This document shows, one piece after another, positions 1-6,530 of a stretch of DNA of 13,700 nt. Source of the stretch: Bacillota bacterium (GTDB lineage Bacteria > Bacillota > Clostridia > Peptostreptococcales > Anaerovoracaceae). Each line of letters begins with the position of its first letter. Positions within the stretch are counted from its first letter, which is position 1. The position numbers and the translations under genes were made by a program. The stretch lies in NCBI GenBank assembly GCA_016282655.1, contig JAEELK010000016.1, positions 1 through 13,700 on the forward strand, in the 5' to 3' direction. The notes below the pieces were generated by a model that ran no database searches, was not told the origin of the DNA, and saw nothing but the letters and a program-made list of their open reading frames with translations.

Positions 1-11
1 CGCAGAGGATA

Positions 12-49
12 CAAAAAGCCGCCCGCGGCCTGCGGGCGGCTTTGTTTTT
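12..49. terminator. Strong intrinsic terminator, probably bidirectional
   Basis: A perfect 12-bp inverted repeat (15-26 with 32-43, arms AAAGCCGCCCGC and GCGGGCGGCTTT) encloses a 5-nt loop. It is flanked by a T-rich run on each strand: TTTGTTTTTG on the plus strand, and the complement of acaaaaa on the minus strand. It lies about 45 nt beyond the stop of the minus-strand SLH-protein gene, so it most likely ends that operon. It could also end a plus-strand gene arriving from outside the window. Confidence 0.85.
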
Positions 50-92
50 GTGCGTTTGGGCGGCCGAGCCCTGTCCGGGAGCGGCCGGGGCG

Positions 93-1310
93 CTAGCGCA
101 GGGGCTGCGTAAAGCCGAACTCGGCCATGCTGTAGCCTTTGCCCGGGTAGAGCCAGTCGCAGAGATGATCGCCCCAGAGGACCAGATCTCTGAGGCTCGC
201 CGCGTGCATCTGCCCGTCCACCTCCCGGGTCGTTTCGGGCCCTTCGTAGGCGGTCCAGGGAAGGGCGGCCTCCGCGGAGAGCGCGCGCGGATCCACCACG
301 CTGAAGCCGGCCGCGCCCGCGGCGGGATTGCTCTCGCTGCGCAGCGAGAAATCCGAATAGCATGCCAGGCCGGAGGCCTTCAGGAAGAGGCGGGTGGTGA
401 AGACGGATCCGGACACGGTCTTCGTGTTCTGCAGGATGAGCGTCTCGTTGACGTCGTCGTAGATCAGGGCGCGCTCGGTGCCGTTCTGCGCCTGCGCGAA
501 GGCGGGGAAGCCGTCCGCTCTGCTGTTCTGCGCGCTGTTCATGGCAGCGACCGTCCGGAGGGAGCGGAACATCGCGGCGCGCGTTTCGACGTCGCCTTGA
601 TCGGCCGCGCTCTCTTTGCTCCAGAATGCGGCGTCCATGCTGCGGTCGAGGCTGTAGTGCGCGACCGCTTTGGGACGGTACGCGTCGGAGAAGGCCTCGG
701 CGGAGAAGACGCCGGAGGCGATCAGCTTTTCCGCCAGGGTCGTGTCCGCGCCCTTCAGCCGCGTGTTCAGCGCCTGATAGGAGAGCAGGACCACGTCGGA
801 GCGGAGGAAGTCCTCCGTGTCCACCGCGTCGCTCAGGAGCCCGATCCCTGCGGCCAGGGCAAAGGGCTGGTCCCAGGAGAAGTCCGCGTTCTGCGCGTCG
901 GAATAGCCCAGCGCCCGCAGGACGAAGGTGAGGTAGTTGGCCGCGCTGCTGTTCCCGGTGCCGAAGCTCGTGGCGGAAACGCCCTTGGTCAGGCCGTTCT
1001 CATAGGCGTAGCCCACGTAGGGATCCGCCCAGGCCGGCACGTCTGTGAAGGGATGGCTCCAGCTGCCGCCGAGCGCGTCCGCCTCTTTGCCCAGCAGGCG
1101 CAGCAGCATGACGATCGCCTCCACGCGGCTCGGGCTCCGGTCCAGCGCGTAATCAGTTTCCGATACGCCCTGGAAGAGCGAGAGCGTCTTCAGGCCGTCT
1201 GCCAGCCGCGTCTCCCGGGAGAAGTCCTGGTGCGAGCCGGCAAAGACCATGCCGGAAGAGAGCGCGCAGAGGAGCAGGGCGGTCAAAAGAACGGTAAGGG
1301 TCTTTTTCAT
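93..1310 (-). CDS. Secreted SLH-domain (S-layer homology) protein
   Basis: A 405-aa exported protein, probably held on the cell wall. Residues 1-24 form a typical signal peptide: MKK, a long Leu/Ala-rich core, and likely cleavage after VFA (24). Two SLH-like repeats follow. The first spans about 36-80 (LSLFQGVSETDYALDRSPSR, then a helix with MLLRLLGK). The second spans about 87-140 (FTDVPAWADPYVGYAYENGL, then FGTGNSSAANYLTFVLRALGY). A degenerate third repeat may lie at about 148-205. The remainder (about 212-405) matches no family I recognise. The start at 1310 is chosen over an in-frame ATG at 1421 because it gives the signal peptide and has AGGAGA 8 nt upstream (1319-1324); the longer form would overlap the upstream gene. 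It is the last gene of a three-gene operon, 16 nt after the SGNH hydrolase. SLH domains usually bind pyruvylated cell-wall polymers, but the ligand here is unknown. Confidence 0.85.
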   Translation of the reverse strand: MKKTLTVLLTALLLCALSSGMVFAGSHQDFSRETRLADGLKTLSLFQGVSETDYALDRSPSRVEAIVMLLRLLGKEADALGGSWSHPFTDVPAWADPYVGYAYENGLTKGVSATSFGTGNSSAANYLTFVLRALGYSDAQNADFSWDQPFALAAGIGLLSDAVDTEDFLRSDVVLLSYQALNTRLKGADTTLAEKLIASGVFSAEAFSDAYRPKAVAHYSLDRSMDAAFWSKESAADQGDVETRAAMFRSLRTVAAMNSAQNSRADGFPAFAQAQNGTERALIYDDVNETLILQNTKTVSGSVFTTRLFLKASGLACYSDFSLRSESNPAAGAAGFSVVDPRALSAEAALPWTAYEGPETTREVDGQMHAASLRDLVLWGDHLCDWLYPGKGYSMAEFGFTQPLR

Positions 1311-1326
1311 CTTTGAAGTCTCCTGT

Positions 1327-1962
1327 TTATTCAAAAAGATCCCGTACGATCGGGGCCACGGCTTCCGCCAGCTTCGCGTGTTCTTCGGCGGGGAGATGCA
1401 GGCCGTCGATGCTGCTCGCACGGACCAGCGGCGCCGCGTCCAGGAAGGCCGCGCCGAAGCGCGCCGCGACGGCCTTTGCCCTGCGGCCGAAGTCTTCGGA
1501 GCGGGCGATGGACTCCTCGGTGAACTCTTCGTCCAGCTTCAGCACGCCGCGGTCCACTGCGGGCGGGGAGATGATCAGCATCTTCGGGACCGGCTGGGAA
1601 TTGCTCTCGCAGATGTCCCGGACGCGCTCGCAGTAGAGGCCCAGCGCCTCCTGCATGGCGTAGTTGGAGCTGCGCAGATAGTCCTTGTAATCGTTGGTGC
1701 CCAGCATGAGGACGAAAAGATCCAGCGGGCAGTGGCTCAGGAGGATGGCCTCCAGGCTCGCGAGGCCGTTGCGCCCCGGGCAGATGGGGTCTTCGAAGGC
1801 GGTGGTGCGGCCGTTGAGCCCCTCTTCGATGATACGGTACTCCGGCCCGAGCAGCGCCTGCAGGCGGCCCGGCCAGCGGGTCGCTTCGTCGAAGCGGCAG
1901 TGCGGGGCGTCCGGCCGGTAGCCCCAGGTGTTGGAATCTCCGTAGCAAAGAACGTGGATCAT
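1327..1962 (-). CDS. SGNH/GDSL-family hydrolase (arylesterase-like)
   Basis: A 211-aa single-domain esterase or lipase-like enzyme without a signal peptide, so probably cytoplasmic. The family blocks are all visible: block I GDSNTWGY with nucleophile Ser10, block II EEGLNGRTT with Gly51 for the oxyanion hole, block III GTND with Asn90, and block V DGLHL with Asp186 and His189. The WGYRPD and GLNGRTT wording resembles the arylesterase-like subgroup, so acyl-ester (possibly acetyl-ester) hydrolysis is likely; the natural substrate cannot be read from sequence. The start codon overlaps the stop of the MFS transporter gene as ATGA (1959-1962) and is preceded by AAGGAG, implying translational coupling. 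The pairing with a transporter suggests, as inference only, that it deacylates an imported compound. Confidence 0.9.
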   Translation of the reverse strand: MIHVLCYGDSNTWGYRPDAPHCRFDEATRWPGRLQALLGPEYRIIEEGLNGRTTAFEDPICPGRNGLASLEAILLSHCPLDLFVLMLGTNDYKDYLRSSNYAMQEALGLYCERVRDICESNSQPVPKMLIISPPAVDRGVLKLDEEFTEESIARSEDFGRRAKAVAARFGAAFLDAAPLVRASSIDGLHLPAEEHAKLAEAVAPIVRDLFE

Positions 1963-3161
1963 ATCTCACTCCTTCCCGCGCGCCGTCCCTGGCGGAGCGC
2001 TCTCGGCACCGCGACGAGGAAGACCGCCGTGCCCATGGCTGCGATGACGATGGAACTGTATAGCATGGGATAAAGGCCGAGGCCTTCTATCATGATGCCG
2101 CCGAAGAGGTTGCCCAGCGCGTTGCCCAGCGAATAGGCCGCGGTGATGACGGACTGGCCCTTCACCATGTCGTCGAGCCCGGTGCATTCCTGCGCGTAGT
2201 ACATCTGCACCGGCGAGTGGAACGAGTAGGTGATGCCCTGCATCAGCTCTATGAAATAGAGGTGCCGCACGTCCGTGGCCAGCACGAACATCAGCATCTT
2301 CGCGACGTAGGCGAAGCCAGCGAAGACGAGCAGGCGGTAGGAGCCGAAGCGGCTGTGAAAGCGCCCGAAGAGGAGCAGCACGGGCGCCTCGATGAGGGTC
2401 GCCCAGCAGAGGGCGATGCCGACGTCCGCGCTTCCGCCGCCGAGGTGCTGCGCCAGGTTGATCATGTAGGTCTCCGTCATGATGTGGACGAGGGCGATGA
2501 AGAGGACGCCCAGCACGGAGAACATGTACCATTTGTATTTTCGCATGAAGAGCGGAAGACTGCAACTCTCTCCGCGCAGCTGCTGCCCGGAGATGACGCT
2601 TCCCTTTGCCGCCGCGGGATAGCTCAGGCTGATGAAGGCGAAGAGGAGGGAGGCGGCGATGGCGAGGAGCAGCATGACGTCCGGGTCGTAGTACTGCAGC
2701 GCGTATCCGACGAGCAGGGAGGCGCCGGCGAAGGAGAGCGTGCCGATGCCGCGGCCCACGTTGTAGCTGATGCGCCAGCCCCGGCTGCCGAAATAGACGA
2801 TGATGGAATTGAGCAGCGGGATCTGCATGTCGAGGAAGGCCACCGCGACGACGTAGAGCAGGCAGAAGCAGAGGCGGGGCAGGGGCACGAAGCGGAGCAG
2901 GGCGAAGAGGAGGGCGGCGGTGAGCGCCAGCCCGGTCATGAAGACGGGGATGAGGTTCCGCTTCGAGCGGTCCGCGCGGCTGGCCAGCAGGGGCTGCAGG
3001 GCAAAAGAAAGAAAGCTCGCGCCGAAGAGCACGAAGCCGACGCTTGCCGTGGAGAAGCCCTTCGCGAGCAGGAAGGTGGCAGCGAAGGAATAGGAGCAGC
3101 AGAAGGCCGTCCAGAAGGCTGCCTGATGTAGGGTGTAGCGGAAGGTCAGATCATTTTTCAT
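1959..3161 (-). CDS. MFS transporter, MFS_1_like / PPP-type
   Basis: A 400-aa integral membrane protein with about 12 hydrophobic segments in two halves, split by a polar loop at about 182-208. Features match the MFS_1_like group (phenylpropionate or nucleoside:H+ symporter-like): a TM2-TM3 loop with ASRADRSKR (60-68), a segment GWRISYNVGRGIGTLSFAGA (128-147), and in the C-half ELMQGITYSFHSPVQMYYAQ (305-324). The substrate cannot be assigned. The reading frame stays open to 3506, but the ATG at 3161 is preferred: it begins directly before TM1, and the region upstream contains the promoter and codes for no membrane or signal segment. The ribosome site is weak (GAGG about 14 nt upstream). It is the first gene of the minus-strand operon, and its stop overlaps the start of the SGNH hydrolase. 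Confidence 0.88.
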   Translation of the reverse strand: MKNDLTFRYTLHQAAFWTAFCCSYSFAATFLLAKGFSTASVGFVLFGASFLSFALQPLLASRADRSKRNLIPVFMTGLALTAALLFALLRFVPLPRLCFCLLYVVAVAFLDMQIPLLNSIIVYFGSRGWRISYNVGRGIGTLSFAGASLLVGYALQYYDPDVMLLLAIAASLLFAFISLSYPAAAKGSVISGQQLRGESCSLPLFMRKYKWYMFSVLGVLFIALVHIMTETYMINLAQHLGGGSADVGIALCWATLIEAPVLLLFGRFHSRFGSYRLLVFAGFAYVAKMLMFVLATDVRHLYFIELMQGITYSFHSPVQMYYAQECTGLDDMVKGQSVITAAYSLGNALGNLFGGIMIEGLGLYPMLYSSIVIAAMGTAVFLVAVPRALRQGRRAGRSEI

Positions 3162-3227
3162 GGTGGAATCCCGTGCCTCGGGAGCGCCTCTGCGGACCCG
3201 GCCCGCCCCCGGGGATCGATCGAATAC

Positions 3228-3236
3228 AGTATAGCA
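3228..3236 (-). promoter_or_regulatory. Extended -10 promoter for the MFS operon
   Basis: On the minus strand the sequence reads TGCTATACT: TATACT (3233-3228) preceded by the TGn extension. It lies about 65 nt upstream of the MFS start codon. The -35 element at 17-nt spacing (TGATTT) is poor, as is common with extended -10 sites. Confidence 0.55.
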
Positions 3237-3286
3237 CACGCCGCCCGAAGAAATCATGATATTCTGCGGAAAAGCGGGGCAAGAAC

Positions 3287-3300
3287 GCTGTGCAGACAGC
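3287..3300. promoter_or_regulatory. Candidate operator: GCTGT-N4-ACAGC dyad
   Basis: A 14-bp inverted repeat (arms 3287-3291 and 3296-3300) covers the -35 position of the plus-strand promoter, where a repressor would block RNA polymerase. The arms are only 5 bp, and no second copy is seen in the window, so this is a weak candidate. A further 8-bp palindrome, ATCATGAT, lies at 3253-3260 between the two promoters. Confidence 0.25.
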
Positions 3301-3308
3301 CTGTTTTG

Positions 3309-3317
3309 TGGTACAAT
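3309..3317 (+). promoter_or_regulatory. Extended -10 promoter for the malic enzyme-fumC-pur operon
   Basis: TGGTACAAT: TACAAT (3312-3317) with a TGn extension. No good -35 is seen at 16-18 nt spacing (TGTGCA at 17 nt). Transcription would start near 3324, leaving a leader of only about 60 nt before the malic enzyme start. That is too short for a purine riboswitch with an expression platform. Confidence 0.5.
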
Positions 3318-3382
3318 CATACTGCGGTATTTTTTTCCCCGCGGCGCGGAGCGCCGGCAACGCAAAAAGGAGCGAGCAAGGC

Positions 3383-4555
3383 ATGGATTACGCAAAAGAA
3401 GCACTGAAAAAGCACGCTGAATGGCAGGGCAAGATCGAAGTCTGCGGACGCGCGCCGCTGGAAACGGCGGAGGACCTTTCCCTGGCCTATACCCCCGGGG
3501 TGGCACAGCCCTGTCTGGAGATCCAGAAGGATCCCGCCCTCAGCTACGTCTATACCAGGCGCCACAACCTCTGCGCCGTCATCACGGACGGCTCCGCCGT
3601 GCTCGGCCTGGGCAATATCGGCCCCGAGGCCGGCATGCCGGTCATGGAAGGAAAGTGCGCGCTCTTCAAGCGCTTCGGCGGCGTGGACGCCATTCCCCTC
3701 TGCGTGAAGACCGGCGACGTGGACGCCTTCGTGGAGACCGTCTATAACATCTCCGGCTCCTTCGGCGGCATCAATCTGGAAGACATCGCCGCGCCGCGCT
3801 GCTTCGAGATCGAGCGCAAGCTGAAAGAACGCTGCGACATCCCCATCTTCCACGACGACCAGCACGGCACGGCCGTCATCGTGCTCGCGGGGCTCCTCAA
3901 CGCCCTGAAGCTGCTCGGCAAGAAGCCGGAGGAGGTCCGCGTGGTCTCCTGCGGCGCGGGCTCCGCAGGCATCGCCACGGCCAAGCTGCTTCTGGCCTAC
4001 GGCTTCCGCGACCTGCTGCTCATCGACCGCAAGGGCATCGTCTGCGAAGGGCAGCCCGGCCTCAATCCGGCCAAGGAAGAGATCGCCCGTCTGAGCAACC
4101 GGGAAAAGAAGACCGGCAGCCTGGCGGACGCCGTGCGCGGCGCGGACGTCTTTCTCGGCACCTCCGGCCCGGGCATCTTCACGAAGGAGATGGTCGCCAG
4201 CATGAACAAAGACGCCGTCGTCTTCGCCTGCGCGAACCCCGTCCCGGAGATCTATCCGGACGAGGCGAAGGCCGCCGGCGCCGCCGTGGTCGCGACCGGC
4301 CGCAGCGATTATCCCAACCAGATCAACAACGTGCTGGCCTTCCCCGGCATCTTCCGCGGCGCCTTCGACGTGCGCGCCTCCGAGATCAACGAGGAGATGA
4401 AGATGGCCGCGGCCAAGGCCCTGGCGGGGCTCATCGGAGACGGAGAGCTGAGCGCCGAATACATCATCCCCGGGCCCTTCGACCCGCGCGTGCCGCAGGC
4501 GGTGGCCTCGGCCGTGGCGCAGGCCGCCAGAGAGAGCGGCGCGGCGCGCATCTGA
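3383..4555 (+). CDS. Malic enzyme (malate dehydrogenase, decarboxylating)
   Basis: A 390-aa cytoplasmic enzyme converting malate to pyruvate and CO2 with reduction of NAD(P). It is the short bacterial type without a phosphotransacetylase extension. Visible landmarks are [12 protein letters not shown] (37-48, catalytic Tyr37), [13 protein letters not shown] (88-100, catalytic Lys91), [10 protein letters not shown] (131-140, metal ligands Glu133 and Asp134), FHDDQHGTA (156-164), the Rossmann motif GAGSAG (191-196), and a C-terminal [10 protein letters not shown] to [13 protein letters not shown]. Asp215 at the end of the second Rossmann strand (LLLIDRKG) suggests preference for NAD over NADP, by inference. 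The start at 3383 is set by AAGGAG (3367-3372); the frame is open to 3290 but that stretch contains the promoter. It is the first gene of the operon, 18 nt before fumC. Names used for homologues vary (maeB, ytsJ, mleA), so no symbol is given. Confidence 0.95.
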   Translation: MDYAKEALKKHAEWQGKIEVCGRAPLETAEDLSLAYTPGVAQPCLEIQKDPALSYVYTRRHNLCAVITDGSAVLGLGNIGPEAGMPVMEGKCALFKRFGGVDAIPLCVKTGDVDAFVETVYNISGSFGGINLEDIAAPRCFEIERKLKERCDIPIFHDDQHGTAVIVLAGLLNALKLLGKKPEEVRVVSCGAGSAGIATAKLLLAYGFRDLLLIDRKGIVCEGQPGLNPAKEEIARLSNREKKTGSLADAVRGADVFLGTSGPGIFTKEMVASMNKDAVVFACANPVPEIYPDEAKAAGAAVVATGRSDYPNQINNVLAFPGIFRGAFDVRASEINEEMKMAAAKALAGLIGDGELSAEYIIPGPFDPRVPQAVASAVAQAARESGAARI

Positions 4556-4573
4556 TCCGAAAAGGAGATCCGC

Positions 4574-5950
4574 ATGGATTACCGCATCGAACACGATTCC
4601 ATGGGCGAGGTCCGGGTGCCGGCAGACAAGTTCTGGGGCGCCCAGACGCAGCGCTCCCTGGAGAACTTCCCCATCGGCCGCGGCTGCGAGCCCATGCCGG
4701 AGGAGATCATCCGGGCCTTTGCCTGCCTGAAGCAGGCGGCGGCCCTGGCGAACCGCGCCCTGCTGCCGGAGCGCATGACGCAGGAAAAATGCGACGCCAT
4801 CTGCGCGGCGGCGGAGGAGATCCGCGGCGGCGCGCTCGCGGCGCAGTTCCCGCTGGTCGTATGGCAGACCGGCTCCGGCACCCAGAGCAACATGAACGTG
4901 AACGAGGTCATCGCCGGCCGGGCGAACGCGCTGGCGGGGCGGAAGCTGCTGCATCCCAACGATGACGTCAACATGTCGCAGTCCTCCAACGACACCTTCC
5001 CCAGCGCCCTGCACGTTTCGGCGGTGCTGAGCCTGGAGAGCGGGCTCCTGCCGGCGCTGGACGCCCTCATCGCCACCTTCCTCCGCCTGGAGAAAGAGAA
5101 CGAGGGCGTGCTCAAGTCCGGCCGCACCCATCTGCAGGACGCCGCGCCCATCGCCTTTTCGCAGGAGATCTCCGGCTGGCGGAGCAGCCTGGAAAAGGAT
5201 AGGGAGATGATCCTCCTCTCCCTGCCGCCGCTGCGGGAGATCGCCCTGGGCGGCACCGCGGTCGGCACCGGCCTGAACGCCCCGCAGGGCTTCGGGGAGC
5301 GGGCCGCGGAGGAGCTCTCGCGGATCTGCGGCAGCGCGTTCCGCAGCGCGGAGAACAAATTCCACGCGCTCAGCTCCCGGGACGAGATCGTCTTCGCGCA
5401 CGGCGCGCTGAAGGCGCTGGCCTGCGACCTCATGAAGATCGCGAACGACGTCCGCTGGCTGGCCAGCGGACCGCGCCTGGGCCTGGGCGAGATCCGCATC
5501 CCGGAGAACGAGCCCGGCTCTTCCATCATGCCGGGCAAGGTGAACCCCACGCAGTGCGAGCAGGTCACCATGGTCGCCGTGCAGGTCATGGGAAACGACG
5601 TCGCGGTCGGCATGGCCGCCTCGCAGGGCAATTTCGAGCTCAACGTCTTCCTGCCCGTCTGCGCTTACAACTTCCTGCAGTCCGCCCGCCTGCTCGCGCA
5701 GTCCATGGCATCGTTCAACGAGCGCTGCGCCGCCGGCATCCGGGCCGACCGGGAGAAGATGGCGGAGAACCTCAGGCGCTCTCTCATGACCGTCACCGCG
5801 CTCAGCCCGCGGATCGGCTATGAGAACGCCGCAAAGGCGGCAAAATACGCGCACGAGACCGGAGCCAGCCTGCGGGAAGCCTGTCTGGCCCTCGCGCTCC
5901 TTTCCGGCGAAGAGTTCGATCTGCTGTACCGGCCGGAAGAAATGGTTTGA
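4574..5950 (+). CDS. fumC: Class II fumarate hydratase (fumarase C)
   Basis: A 458-aa enzyme of normal family length that interconverts fumarate and L-malate; it is iron-independent and normally a homotetramer. Family motifs are TGSGTQSNMNVNE (99-111), SQSSNDTFPSALH (135-147), SGRTHLQDAAP (182-192, His186) and the signature GSSIMPGKVNP (315-325), whose serine is the catalytic base. His186 favours fumarase: aspartase, the closest relative, usually has Gln at that position (GRTQLQDA). The ribosome site AAGGAG ends about 7 nt before the ATG. It sits 18 nt after the malic enzyme and 14 nt before purE, so it is almost certainly co-transcribed with both. In this setting it would turn fumarate, including that released by purine synthesis, into malate for the preceding gene product. 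Confidence 0.96.
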   Translation: MDYRIEHDSMGEVRVPADKFWGAQTQRSLENFPIGRGCEPMPEEIIRAFACLKQAAALANRALLPERMTQEKCDAICAAAEEIRGGALAAQFPLVVWQTGSGTQSNMNVNEVIAGRANALAGRKLLHPNDDVNMSQSSNDTFPSALHVSAVLSLESGLLPALDALIATFLRLEKENEGVLKSGRTHLQDAAPIAFSQEISGWRSSLEKDREMILLSLPPLREIALGGTAVGTGLNAPQGFGERAAEELSRICGSAFRSAENKFHALSSRDEIVFAHGALKALACDLMKIANDVRWLASGPRLGLGEIRIPENEPGSSIMPGKVNPTQCEQVTMVAVQVMGNDVAVGMAASQGNFELNVFLPVCAYNFLQSARLLAQSMASFNERCAAGIRADREKMAENLRRSLMTVTALSPRIGYENAAKAAKYAHETGASLREACLALALLSGEEFDLLYRPEEMV

Positions 5951-5964
5951 AAAGGAGAGGACCG

Positions 5965-6447
5965 ATGAAAAAAGTAGGCATCGTCATGGGGAGCGACAGC
6001 GACCTGCCCGTCGTGCAGAAGGCTGTGGATCTGCTGAAGCAGCTCGAGATCCCCTATGAAGTCCACATCTATTCCGCGCACCGCACGCCGGAGGAAGCGA
6101 AGCGCTTTGCCGAGAACGCCCGCGCGGCGGGCTTCGGCGTCCTCATCGGCTTCGCGGGCATGGCGGCCAATCTGGCCGGCGCGCTCGCGGCGAACAGCAC
6201 CCTGCCGGTCATCGGCGTGCCCTGCCGCGGCGGGGCGGGGGACGGGCTGGACGCCCTGCTCTCCACCGTCCAGATGCCGAGCGGCATCCCGGTGGCGACC
6301 GTCGCCCTCAACGGCGGCGCCAACGCGGCCATCCTGGCGGCGCAGATCCTCTCCCTGGAAGATCCTGCGCTGGCCGAGCGCCTGGCGGAACGGCGCAGGC
6401 AGGACGCGGCGCGCGTGCTGGAAAAAGACGCCGCCCTGGAGATCTGA
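5965..6447 (+). CDS. purE: PurE: N5-CAIR mutase / AIR carboxylase
   Basis: A 160-aa PurE forming CAIR in de novo purine synthesis. It contains GSDSDLP (9-15), SAHRTPEEA (37-45, catalytic His39, matching His45 of the E. coli enzyme), GMAANLAGALAAN (65-77), LPVIGVP (80-86) and DALLSTVQMPSGIPVATVAL (96-115). Two positions differ from the usual class I enzyme. Leu14 replaces the common Trp of GSxSDW, and Asn69 sits where His (E. coli His75) is usual in GGAAHLPG. From memory, Bacteroides-type PurE proteins share the SDLP and GMAA wording with Ala there, so this is probably a clade variant. No purK is adjacent, so whether the substrate is N5-CAIR or AIR plus CO2 is open. The start at 5965 follows GGAGAGG; a TTG at 5947 overlapping the fumC stop is in frame but less likely. 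Confidence 0.93.
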   Translation: MKKVGIVMGSDSDLPVVQKAVDLLKQLEIPYEVHIYSAHRTPEEAKRFAENARAAGFGVLIGFAGMAANLAGALAANSTLPVIGVPCRGGAGDGLDALLSTVQMPSGIPVATVALNGGANAAILAAQILSLEDPALAERLAERRRQDAARVLEKDAALEI

Positions 6448-6458
6448 AGGAGACAGAG

Positions 6459-6530
6459 ATGAAACAGAAAAGCGCTGGCATGGGCCGCGGGGCAGAACGG
6501 GCGCCGCGGCAGGAAGGAGAGTCGGAATAA
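6459..6530 (+). CDS. 23-codon micro-ORF between purE and purF
   Basis: An ATG with AAGGAG 6 nt upstream opens a 23-codon frame whose TAA overlaps the purF ATG as TAATG (6528-6532). The purF Shine-Dalgarno (AAGGAG, 6514-6519) lies inside it. The peptide is very polar (5 Lys/Arg, 4 Glu, rich in Gly and Ala), has no hydrophobic or signal segment, and resembles no family I know. It may be a translated leader that couples purF to purE, or the scar of a lost gene. Position alone would fit a lost purC, but the residues do not resemble a PurC N-terminus. It could also be a chance frame. The ribosome site and exact stop/start overlap are what support it. Confidence 0.35.
   Translation: MKQKSAGMGRGAERAPRQEGESE

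Noticed and set aside
42..1316. 424-codon plus-strand frame opposite the SLH-protein gene
   Set aside because: Composition-biased translation; the minus strand gives a signal peptide, SLH repeats, a good ribosome site and a terminator.
3319..3336. ATAC-TGCG-GTAT followed by seven T, resembling an early terminator or attenuator
   Set aside because: The stem is only 4 bp with weak pairs and sits within a few bases of the predicted transcription start.
3318..3382. Purine or PRPP riboswitch in the operon leader
   Set aside because: The leader is about 60 nt and shows no three-way junction or paired loops.
3162..3506. 115-residue N-terminal extension of the MFS transporter
   Set aside because: It would run through both promoters and into malic enzyme, and lacks hydrophobic or signal features.
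3317..5854. 845-codon open frame on the minus strand across malic enzyme and fumC
   Set aside because: Low-complexity Arg/Gly/Asp/Val-rich translation antisense to two well-conserved enzymes; long antisense frames are expected from GC-rich third positions.
6056..6529. N-terminal extension of the PurF homologue into purE
   Set aside because: It overlaps conserved purE in another frame, and PurF similarity begins exactly at MGGFFG; no Cys near the junction could act as a processed nucleophile.
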